From assembly GCF_008087085.1 (NCBI RefSeq), contig NZ_VIYJ01000007.1, positions 248,001-312,000 of the forward strand: a stretch of 64,000 nt of DNA, in the 5' to 3' direction. This document shows, piece after piece, positions 37,682-44,248 of the stretch; position 1 is the stretch's first letter, and every line of letters begins with the position of its first letter. This stretch comes from Nocardioides rubriscoriae (GTDB lineage Bacteria > Actinomycetota > Actinomycetes > Propionibacteriales > Nocardioidaceae). The notes under the pieces are model-generated. The model saw only the letters and a list, made by a program, of their open reading frames with translations, had not been told where the DNA came from and ran no database searches. Made by a program: the position numbers and the translations under genes.

Positions 37682-39694
37682 ATGACGACCGACAAGCCCG
37701 CCAAGGACAAGCCCTGGGTGATGCGGACCTACGCCGGCCACTCGACCGCCGAGGCGTCCAACGCGCTGTACCGGGGCAACCTGGCGAAGGGGCAGACCGG
37801 GCTGTCGGTCGCCTTCGACCTGCCCACCCAGACCGGCTACGACCCCGACTCCGTCATGTCGCGCGGCGAGGTGGGCAAGGTCGGCGTCCCGGTCCCGCAC
37901 CTGGGTGAGATGCGCAAGCTGTTCGACCAGATCCCGTTGACCGAGATGAACACCTCGATGACGATCAACGCGGTCGCCATGTGGATGCTCGCGCTCTACC
38001 AGGTCGCCGCCGAGGAGCAGAACCCCGACCTCGACCCCGACGAGGTGGCCCGCCAGCTGGCCGGCACCACCCAGAACGACATCATCAAGGAGTACCTCTC
38101 GCGGGGGACCTACGTCTTCCCGCCCGAGCACTCGCTGCGCCTGATCAGCGACATGATCGCCTACACGGTCCACCAGATCCCGAAGTGGAACCCCATCAAC
38201 ATCTGCAGCTACCACCTGCAGGAGGCCGGCGCGACGCCGACGCAGGAGCTCGCCTACGCGCTGTGCACCGCGATCGCCGTGCTCGACCAGGTCAAGGCCT
38301 CGGGCCAGGTCGACGAGGGCGACTTCGAGAAGGTCGTCGGCCGGATCTCGTTCTTCGTCAACGCCGGGGTGCGCTTCGTCGAGGAGACCTGCAAGATGCG
38401 GGCCTTCGTGCAGCTGTGGGACGAGATCACCCGCGAGCGCTACGGCGTGCAGGACCCCAAGATGCGGCGCTTCCGCTACGGCGTCCAGGTCAACTCCCTC
38501 GGCCTGACCGAGGCCCAGCCCGAGAACAACGTGCAGCGCATCGTGCTCGAGATGCTCGGCGTCACGCTCAGCAAGAACGCCCGCGCCCGCGCCCTGCAGC
38601 TGCCGGCCTGGAACGAGGCGCTGGGCCTGCCGCGGCCGTGGGACCAGCAGTGGTCGCTGCGGCTGCAGCAGGTGCTCGCGTTCGAGTCCGACCTGCTCGA
38701 GTACGACGACATCTTCGACGGCAGCCACGTCATCGAGGCCAAGGTGGCCGAGCTCGTCGCGAGCGCCCGGGCCGAGATCGACCGCGTCCAGGCGATGGGG
38801 GGCGCGATCGCCGCCGTCGAGTCGGGCTACATGAAGCAGGAGCTGGTCTCGGCCCACGCCGCGCGTCGCGCCCGCATCGAGAGCGGCGACGAGGTCATCG
38901 TCGGCGTCAACCGCTACGAGACCACCGAGCCGTCCCCGCTGACCGCCAACCTCGATGACGCCATCATGGTCGCCGACCCGCAGGCCGAGGCCGCGGCGCT
39001 GGCCTCGATGGAGGCCTGGAAGCAGCAGCGCGACGAGGACGCCGTCGCCGCCGCGCTCGCGGCCCTGGCCGCCGCGGCCAAGACCGACGACAACCTGATG
39101 GCCGCGACCCTGGTGGCCGCCCGCGCCGGCGCGACCACGGGGGAGTGGGCGGGCACCCTGCGCGAGGTCTTCGGCGAGTTCCGCGCCCCGACCGGGGTGA
39201 GCGGCGCGGTCGGCGTGGCCGAGGCCGGTGCCGAGCTCACCGAGGTCCGCGAGCGGGTCCGGGCCACCGGCGAGGAGCTCGGTGGCCGCCTGCGCCTGCT
39301 GGTCGGCAAGCCCGGGCTCGACGGCCACAGCAACGGCGCCGAGCAGGTCGCCGTACGGGCCCGCGACGCCGGGTTCGAGGTCATCTACCAGGGGATCCGG
39401 TTGACGCCCGACCAGATCGTCTCGGCCGCCGTCGCCGAGGACGTCCACTGCGTGGGCCTGTCGATCCTGTCCGGCAGCCACATGGAGCTGGTGCCCGCCG
39501 TGCTCGAGGGCCTGCGCGCCGCCGGGCTCGACGACGTACCGGTGATCGTCGGCGGGATCATCCCCGACTCCGACGGCAAGCGGCTCCTGCAGGCCGGCGT
39601 CGCGGCGGTCTACACGCCCAAGGACTTCGGCCTCACCGAGATCATGGGCGGCATCGTCGACGTGATCCGCAAGGCCAACGACCTGCCCGTGTGA
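37682..39694 (+). CDS. meaA: Ethylmalonyl-CoA mutase / MeaA, adenosylcobalamin-dependent
   Basis: 670 residues, the single-chain length of MeaA/Ecm. The large barrel begins with LYRGNLAKGQTGLSVAFDLP and TQTGYDPDS and includes MNTSMTINAVAMWMLALYQV and GTTQNDIIKEYLSRGTY, which favour MeaA over classical methylmalonyl-CoA mutase. The C-terminal cobalamin domain has DxHxxG as D547, H549, G552 (KPGLDGHSNGAEQ) and VGGIIPDSD. It rearranges ethylmalonyl-CoA to methylsuccinyl-CoA in the ethylmalonyl-CoA route for acetate/C2 assimilation; the partner crotonyl-CoA carboxylase/reductase is not in the window. A methylmalonyl-CoA mutase activity cannot be excluded from sequence. Confidence 0.9.
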   Translation: MTTDKPAKDKPWVMRTYAGHSTAEASNALYRGNLAKGQTGLSVAFDLPTQTGYDPDSVMSRGEVGKVGVPVPHLGEMRKLFDQIPLTEMNTSMTINAVAMWMLALYQVAAEEQNPDLDPDEVARQLAGTTQNDIIKEYLSRGTYVFPPEHSLRLISDMIAYTVHQIPKWNPINICSYHLQEAGATPTQELAYALCTAIAVLDQVKASGQVDEGDFEKVVGRISFFVNAGVRFVEETCKMRAFVQLWDEITRERYGVQDPKMRRFRYGVQVNSLGLTEAQPENNVQRIVLEMLGVTLSKNARARALQLPAWNEALGLPRPWDQQWSLRLQQVLAFESDLLEYDDIFDGSHVIEAKVAELVASARAEIDRVQAMGGAIAAVESGYMKQELVSAHAARRARIESGDEVIVGVNRYETTEPSPLTANLDDAIMVADPQAEAAALASMEAWKQQRDEDAVAAALAALAAAAKTDDNLMAATLVAARAGATTGEWAGTLREVFGEFRAPTGVSGAVGVAEAGAELTEVRERVRATGEELGGRLRLLVGKPGLDGHSNGAEQVAVRARDAGFEVIYQGIRLTPDQIVSAAVAEDVHCVGLSILSGSHMELVPAVLEGLRAAGLDDVPVIVGGIIPDSDGKRLLQAGVAAVYTPKDFGLTEIMGGIVDVIRKANDLPV

Positions 39695-39728
39695 CCCGCC
39701 CGCCTGACCCGCCCGCCTGACCTGTTCA

Positions 39729-39747
39729 TCAGGTCAGGCTGCCCTCA
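39729..39747 (+). promoter_or_regulatory. DtxR/IdeR-type iron box
   Basis: TCAGGTCAGGCTGCCCTCA matches the DtxR/IdeR consensus TTAGGTTAGSCTAACCTAA at 14 of 19 positions. A second partial match (TTAGGCTTGCCTAC, 11 of the first 14) runs from 39754 to 39767, ending at the start codon of the next gene. Two boxes in tandem before a ferritin-containing unit support iron control. Confidence 0.6.
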
Positions 39748-39754
39748 GTGATGT

Positions 39755-39760
39755 TAGGCT
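39755..39760 (+). promoter_or_regulatory. -10 element TAGGCT for the Cys-rich protein and ferritin
   Basis: TAGGCT ends seven bases before the ATG at 39768 and lies within the second iron-box-like sequence. Confidence 0.5.
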
Positions 39761-39767
39761 TGCCTAC

Positions 39768-39977
39768 ATGGGCAAGGGTAAGGGCAAGTCGGGCAAGGGC
39801 ACCGTGGCCAAGCTGCCGAAGACCAAGTGCTGCGCGTCGCGCAGCAAGTGCGGCCGTTGCCCGCTGCGCATGCTGAAGGAGGGCACGCTCCCGTCGGGGT
39901 ATACCGTCAAGCGTCGTCAGCTGGTCCGGCTCGACGGCAGCAAGGTCACCAAGAAGAAGCTGGCCAAGGCCGCCTGA
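39768..39977 (+). CDS. Small basic Cys-rich protein, iron-box associated
   Basis: 69 residues, very rich in Lys/Gly/Arg. The N-terminal GKGKGKSGKG is likely disordered or nucleic-acid binding. Four cysteines form CC-x5-C-x2-C (C21, C22, C28, C31) in KTKCCASRSKCGRCPLR, a plausible zinc or iron-sulphur site. The C-terminal half has RQLVRLDGSKVTKKKL. There is no signal peptide. I recognise it only as a conserved actinobacterial hypothetical. It starts at a leaderless-type promoter overlapped by iron-box-like DNA and lies 32 bases before the ferritin gene, so iron handling is a reasonable inference. Confidence 0.82.
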   Translation: MGKGKGKSGKGTVAKLPKTKCCASRSKCGRCPLRMLKEGTLPSGYTVKRRQLVRLDGSKVTKKKLAKAA

Positions 39978-40009
39978 CGGGCGCCTGGTCGGCTCGAGCA
40001 GGAGATACC

Positions 40010-40531
40010 GTGCCCGGAACCCGGTTCGCCGAGCAGCTCAACGCCCAGATCGGCAACGAGCTCGCCGCCCACAACCAGTACGTCGCCATCGCGGTGCACT
40101 ACGACGCGCTGACCATGCCCCAGATGGCGGCCCTGTTCTACGGCCAGGCCCTCGAGGAGCGCGACCACGCGATGATGATGGTCCAGTACCTCCTCGACAC
40201 CGACGTCGACGTGGTCATCCCCGGTGTCGCCGCGCCGGTGCCGTGCTTCGAGGGCGTCGTCGCGCCGGTCGAGCTCGCGCTGAGCCAGGAGAAGCGGGTC
40301 ACCGACCAGATCAACGGCCTGCTGCGCACCGCCCGCGAGGAGGGCGACTTCGCCTCCGAGCAGTTCATGCAGTGGTTCATCAAGGAGCAGGTCGAGGAGG
40401 TCGCCTCGATGAGCGACCTGCTCACCGTCGTACGCCGCAGCGCCATCGACGACATCGAGGACTACGTCGCCCGCGAGCGCGGCGGCGAGGGCACCGACGC
40501 CACGGCGCCCCGGATCGCCGGCGGCGCCTGA
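40010..40531 (+). CDS. Ferritin (non-haem)
   Basis: 173 residues. All ferroxidase-centre positions of E. coli FtnA are matched with identical numbering: E17, E50, H53, E94, Q127, E130 (NELAAHNQY, ALEERDHAM, SQEKR, KEQVEE). The bacterioferritin haem Met52 is replaced by Asp, so this is a ferritin rather than bacterioferritin. It oxidises Fe(II) and stores iron in a 24-mer shell. GTG at 40010 follows GGAGAT. Cotranscription with the Cys-rich protein upstream is likely. Confidence 0.94.
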   Translation: MPGTRFAEQLNAQIGNELAAHNQYVAIAVHYDALTMPQMAALFYGQALEERDHAMMMVQYLLDTDVDVVIPGVAAPVPCFEGVVAPVELALSQEKRVTDQINGLLRTAREEGDFASEQFMQWFIKEQVEEVASMSDLLTVVRRSAIDDIEDYVARERGGEGTDATAPRIAGGA

Positions 40532-40550
40532 CGGTCGTGGGTGGGTCGGC

Positions 40551-41384
40551 GTGAGTCGCGTGATCGTCGTCGGGGCAGGGGTCGTGGGGCTCACCTGCGC
40601 GGTCCGCCTGCTCGAGGCGGGGCACCGCGTCGACGTCGTCGCGCGCGACCTGCCGCTCGAGACGACGTCGGTGGTGGCCGCAGCCCTGGTCCACCCCTAC
40701 CTCGCCGGGCCGGTCGACCTCGTCGAGCGCTGGACGGCGCGCTCGCAGGCGGTCTTCACGGCGCTCGCGGCCCAGGACGACCGGGCCGGCGTCCGGGTGC
40801 TCCCCGGCACCGACGTCGGTCATGGCGACGCCGTCGCCCCGGTCGTCGACATGCCCCGCTACCTCCCGTGGCTCGTGGCCCGCGTCGAGGCGCTGGGCGG
40901 CACCGTGACCAGGCTCAACCTCGCCGCACTGCCCGACCACGGCGACGTGGTCGTCAACTGCTCGGGCCTCGGGGCGCGCCTGCTGGGCGGCGACCACACC
41001 GTCGTCCCCGTGGCGGGTCAGGTCGTCGTCGTCGAGCAGGTCGGTCTCGAGCGGTGGGCGCTCGACGGGCGCGACGGGCGGCCCCCGACCTACGTCGTGC
41101 CACGCGAGCGCGAGATCGTCCTGGGCGGGACCGACGACGCGGGGGAGTGGAGCCGCACCCCCTCGCCGCAGGTCGCGGCCGACATCGTGGAGCGGGCCAC
41201 GGCGCTGGTGCCGGCCCTCGCGCACGCACGCGTACTGCGCCACCGGGTCGGGCTGCGCCCCGCGCGACCCGTCGTACGGCTCGAACGGCGCGGCCGGGTC
41301 GTGCACTGCTACGGCCACGGCGGGTCCGGGGTGACGCTGTCGTGGGGCTGCGCCGACGACGTGGTCGGGCTCCTGCAGGACTAG
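40551..41384 (+). CDS. D-amino-acid oxidase-like FAD-dependent oxidoreductase
   Basis: 277 residues, shorter than the usual 310-360. The FAD Rossmann motif VIVVGAGVVGLTCAVRL is at the N-terminus. DAO-type marks follow: VVNCSGLGARLL, PTYVVPRE, VGLRPARPVVRLE and the C-terminal YGHGGSGVTLSWGCA. It would oxidise a D-amino acid or similar amine to the keto acid with release of H2O2. It lies 20 bases after the ferritin gene, so it may share that transcript. Its stop codon overlaps that of the convergent lipoprotein gene in one CTAG. Confidence 0.87.
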   Translation: MSRVIVVGAGVVGLTCAVRLLEAGHRVDVVARDLPLETTSVVAAALVHPYLAGPVDLVERWTARSQAVFTALAAQDDRAGVRVLPGTDVGHGDAVAPVVDMPRYLPWLVARVEALGGTVTRLNLAALPDHGDVVVNCSGLGARLLGGDHTVVPVAGQVVVVEQVGLERWALDGRDGRPPTYVVPREREIVLGGTDDAGEWSRTPSPQVAADIVERATALVPALAHARVLRHRVGLRPARPVVRLERRGRVVHCYGHGGSGVTLSWGCADDVVGLLQD

Positions 41385-41806
41385 GGGGTCGTCGGCTCGG
41401 TGCTGGGCCCGGTGGTGGGGGAGACCGGGCTGGTGGGCTCGAGCAGGGGCGGGCAGAGGTCCTGGGCGTAGTCGATGAAGGCCGTGCCGTCGGCCTTGTC
41501 GTCTGCCGGGATCTTGACCGTCTCGACGTCCTTGTAGGGCGTGTCGCCCTCGTCGGCGAGGGCGTCGACGTAGCTCTCGAAGCCGTTGCGCTCCGACTCG
41601 GAGATGCCGGCGGGGGTGCCGATCTCGGCGAGGCGGTCGGCGACGTCCTGGGCCGTGGCCGTCTCGTCGTAGTAGGCCGCGCAGAACTCGGTCTGATCGG
41701 CGTCGGTCGGCGCGTCGTCGGCGATGCCACCGCAGGCGGCCAGGGTGAGGAGCACCGCGGTCGCGAGACCGGCCCGCAGCACGGGACGCGAGGGGATGGT
41801 CGTCAC
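41381..41806 (-). CDS. Putative lipoprotein
   Basis: 141 residues from the GTG at 41806. Signal peptide with lipobox LAAC (LATAVLLTLAACGG). The mature part is acidic with two Cys (FCAAYYDE, DLCPPLLEP) that could form a disulphide, and a Ser/Thr/Pro C-terminal tail (SPVSPTTGPSTEPTTP). No family recognised. TACGTT ends six bases upstream, a leaderless layout. Confidence 0.75.
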   Translation of the reverse strand: MTTIPSRPVLRAGLATAVLLTLAACGGIADDAPTDADQTEFCAAYYDETATAQDVADRLAEIGTPAGISESERNGFESYVDALADEGDTPYKDVETVKIPADDKADGTAFIDYAQDLCPPLLEPTSPVSPTTGPSTEPTTP

Positions 41807-41812
41807 CCGACC

Positions 41813-41818
41813 AACGTA
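41813..41818 (-). promoter_or_regulatory. -10 element TACGTT
   Basis: Minus-strand TACGTT ends six bases before the GTG at 41806. Confidence 0.45.
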
Positions 41819-41895
41819 ACGCCCACGTCCCACGCCCACGACCCGCCCGGCCCGAGCGGACCACCCGGCCCGCGCGGGCCAGCGGGTCGCCGGTG

Positions 41896-42231
41896 TCAGT
41901 TGCCGATGTCCTTGAGCTTGGTGTCGTCGTCCTCGCCCGCGCAGCCGGCCTTGATCGAGTTGGCGAAGGCGTCGCGCTTCTCGTCGTCGAAGCCGTCGAC
42001 GGCCTCGACCGCGTCCTTGACGTCCTGGCCGTCCTCGTCCTTGGCGGCGTCCTTGAACAGGTCGATGACCTCGTCGGTCGACTTGCCCTTGAGCTCGCCG
42101 CAGGTGGTGTTGTCGGCGTCGGAGCCGCACGCGGTCAGGGCGCCGCTGAGCACGACCGAGGCGAGCACGAGGCCGAGCGCCGTACGACGCGGGCGGAGGT
42201 GGGCGGGGAGGAGGGTCTTGTCGAGGGTCAC
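41896..42231 (-). CDS. Putative small lipoprotein
   Basis: 111 residues from the GTG at 42231. Signal peptide and lipobox LTAC (LASVVLSGALTACGS). The mature domain of about 75 residues is acidic and helical with two Cys (TTCGELKG and KAGCAGE), a layout reminiscent of small periplasmic HdeA-type helical proteins, but this is only a resemblance. It has its own leaderless-type promoter and precedes the other lipoprotein gene by 89 bases. Confidence 0.75.
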   Translation of the reverse strand: MTLDKTLLPAHLRPRRTALGLVLASVVLSGALTACGSDADNTTCGELKGKSTDEVIDLFKDAAKDEDGQDVKDAVEAVDGFDDEKRDAFANSIKAGCAGEDDDTKLKDIGN

Positions 42232-42238
42232 GCGGCGC

Positions 42239-42244
42239 ACCCTA
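42239..42244 (-). promoter_or_regulatory. -10 element TAGGGT
   Basis: Minus-strand TAGGGT ends seven bases before the GTG at 42231. Confidence 0.5.
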
Positions 42245-42284
42245 TCCTGAGGATTGCCTGAGCAGACGCGTGGTCCGCGGCGGT

Positions 42285-42884
42285 CTAGCCCTGTGCCCGG
42301 TGCCCCCGCCGTGAGCGACGGACGACGAGGATCGCGCCGACCAGGCCGAGCAGCGCCCCGGTCACCGGACCCCACTGCTCGTCGACGGCGCGGCCCACCA
42401 GGGCGGTGACGACCACGGTGGCCAGGACCGCGCTGGCCACGGCGACGTTGCGGAACATCTCCTCCAGGAACAGCCGGCTGAACGAGGGCGACGACGAGGG
42501 CGACGGCGGGAGCGAGGGCGGGGGGACGGCTGCCGGGGCCACGGGCTGCGGGGGCTCGGGCTGCGCCCTAACGTCGAGGGGGATCGTGCGCACGACGGCG
42601 TCGACCTCGATCGGGCCGTAGACGTGCGGGAACGTCTCGTCCGAGCCCGGCACCTCCTCGTCGACCACCGGCGAGGTGAGCCGCTCGGTGTCGATCACCA
42701 GCAGCACCAGGGGCTCGGTCACGTCGGCGTAGTAGCGCTCGCGCACGCCCTGCCACTGGTCGCCCCGGCTGGCGTGGATGAAGCCCTCCTCGGCGAGGGT
42801 CCGACCGCGGGTGGAGGTCGTGTAGCGACCACTCGCGCGCGCCGCCTCCCAGTCGGCGAGCGTCGCGAGGTGGAAGATGCGCAT
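42285..42884 (-). CDS. DUF952 domain protein with C-terminal membrane anchor
   Basis: 199 residues. The first ~105 residues are a DUF952 domain ([34 protein letters not shown]). A Pro/Ser-rich linker leads to two membrane helices around residues 147-186 (VAVASAVLATVVVTALVG, VTGALLGLVGAILVV). DUF952 is usually a free cytoplasmic domain of unknown function, so the anchor is notable. The ATG shares one base with the nucS stop (TGATG), so the two are coupled. Confidence 0.85.
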   Translation of the reverse strand: MRIFHLATLADWEAARASGRYTTSTRGRTLAEEGFIHASRGDQWQGVRERYYADVTEPLVLLVIDTERLTSPVVDEEVPGSDETFPHVYGPIEVDAVVRTIPLDVRAQPEPPQPVAPAAVPPPSLPPSPSSSPSFSRLFLEEMFRNVAVASAVLATVVVTALVGRAVDEQWGPVTGALLGLVGAILVVRRSRRGHRAQG

Positions 42885-43582
42885 CAGAAGAGGCGGTGCT
42901 CGGAGTCGTCGATGCCGCGCAGGGCGTCGTAGTCGACCACGGCGCAGGCGATGCCCCGGTCGGTGGCGAGCACGCGTGCCTGCGGCTTGATCTCCTGGGC
43001 CGCGAAGATGCCACGGACCGCGCCGTTGCCGGTGAGCAGCGGGTCGCGGTTGAGCAGCTCGAGGTAGCGGGTGAGCTGCTCGACCCCGTCGATGTCGCCG
43101 CGGCGCTTGATCTCGACGGCCACGCTGGCCCCGGCGCCGTCACGGCACATCAGGTCGACCGGACCGATCGCAGTCGGGAACTCGCGGCGCACGAGGGTCA
43201 GGCCCTCGGCCAGGGTGGCGGGGTGCTCGGCGAGCAGCTCCTGCAGGTGCTTCTCGACGCCGTCCTTCTGCAGCCCGGGGTCGATGCCGAGCTCGTGGGC
43301 CGAGTCGTGCAGGACCTCCTCGATCAGGATCCGCAGCGTGTCGGCCGGCCCCTTCGACGTCGCCTTGGCGGTGACGGTCCACTCGACGGCGCCGTCGTCG
43401 GTCAGGCCCTCGCGCAGGGTGCACGGCGGGCTCATCCAGTTCAGCGGCTTGTAGGAGCCGCCGTCGGAGTGCACCAGGACCGACCCGTCGGCCTTGATCA
43501 TCAGGACCCGGGTCGCCATCGGCAGGTGGGCGGTGAGCCGGCCGGCGTAGTCGACCTGACAGCGGGCCACGACGAGTCTCAC
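42884..43582 (-). CDS. nucS: Endonuclease NucS (EndoMS), mismatch-specific
   Basis: 232 residues. NucS cuts both strands at mismatches and provides the non-canonical mismatch repair of Actinobacteria lacking MutS/MutL. The PD-(D/E)xK nuclease core is D143 ([10 protein letters not shown]), E157 and K159 (VEIKRRG), and the C-terminus ends in DSEHRLF, a beta-clamp-binding type tail. The GTG at 43582 follows TAGATT by eight bases. Corresponds to Rv1321 in order. Confidence 0.95.
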   Translation of the reverse strand: MRLVVARCQVDYAGRLTAHLPMATRVLMIKADGSVLVHSDGGSYKPLNWMSPPCTLREGLTDDGAVEWTVTAKATSKGPADTLRILIEEVLHDSAHELGIDPGLQKDGVEKHLQELLAEHPATLAEGLTLVRREFPTAIGPVDLMCRDGAGASVAVEIKRRGDIDGVEQLTRYLELLNRDPLLTGNGAVRGIFAAQEIKPQARVLATDRGIACAVVDYDALRGIDDSEHRLF

Positions 43583-43590
43583 GGGCGTGG

Positions 43591-43596
43591 AATCTA
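43591..43596 (-). promoter_or_regulatory. -10 element TAGATT for nucS
   Basis: Minus-strand TAGATT ends eight bases before the nucS GTG. Confidence 0.45.
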
Positions 43597-43644
43597 CCGT
43601 GCACCGGTGCCGGGCCGTGCGGGGGCGCCGCTGCCGCCATGCCC

Positions 43645-43650
43645 TAGGGT
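43645..43650 (+). promoter_or_regulatory. -10 element TAGGGT for the GNAT gene
   Basis: TAGGGT ends nine bases before the ATG at 43660, in the 77-base divergent gap with nucS. Confidence 0.4.
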
Positions 43651-43659
43651 CGCGAGACC

Positions 43660-44205
43660 ATGGCGATCACCGTCCGACCCGCGCGGCCCTCCGACCTGCG
43701 CCGCATCGCTGCGGTCGAGGACGCCGGCGGGCCGATGTACGTCGAGCACTTCGGCGACCGGGTGGTGCCCGCGCTCACGGCCCGGGCGCCGAGCGGGGCC
43801 GAGCGCGACGGCCGGGGGTTCCTGCTCGTCGCGGTCGACGACCGGCGCCTCGTGGGCTTCGCCCACGTCATGCCCTACGACGTGCACGCCCACCTCCAGC
43901 AGCTGTCGGTGCTGCCGGCCTACCAGCGCCGGGGCATCGGGACGGCGCTGGTGCGGGCAGCGATGGAGGAGGCCCGCTGGTCCGGCTTCGACCGGATGTC
44001 GCTGTGCACCTACCGCGACGTGCCGTGGAACGGGCCGTTCTACGCCGGGCTCGGGTTCGTCGAGGTCGAGCCCGCCCGGCTCGAGCCGTTCCAGCGCGAC
44101 CTGCGCGACCGCGAACGCGCGCTCGGGCTCGACGAACCGGGTGTCCGGGTGGTCATGGAGCAGCCGTTGCGGCGCCCCACGACCCGCCAAGTTACCGGTG
44201 AGTGA
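43660..44205 (+). CDS. GNAT family N-acetyltransferase
   Basis: 181 residues. The acetyl-CoA site is [20 protein letters not shown] (Q/RxxGxG/A), and [11 protein letters not shown] is the C-terminal GNAT block. Substrate unknown. It is divergent from nucS. Confidence 0.88.
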   Translation: MAITVRPARPSDLRRIAAVEDAGGPMYVEHFGDRVVPALTARAPSGAERDGRGFLLVAVDDRRLVGFAHVMPYDVHAHLQQLSVLPAYQRRGIGTALVRAAMEEARWSGFDRMSLCTYRDVPWNGPFYAGLGFVEVEPARLEPFQRDLRDRERALGLDEPGVRVVMEQPLRRPTTRQVTGE

Positions 44206-44248
44206 ACATGTCCGGGAGCACGGCTCCGGCCGTGGAATGATCCGCAGC

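Noticed and set aside
43583-43612. GGAAT at 43589 as a third SigR-type promoter
   Set aside because: The bases 18 or 19 positions downstream are not GTT.
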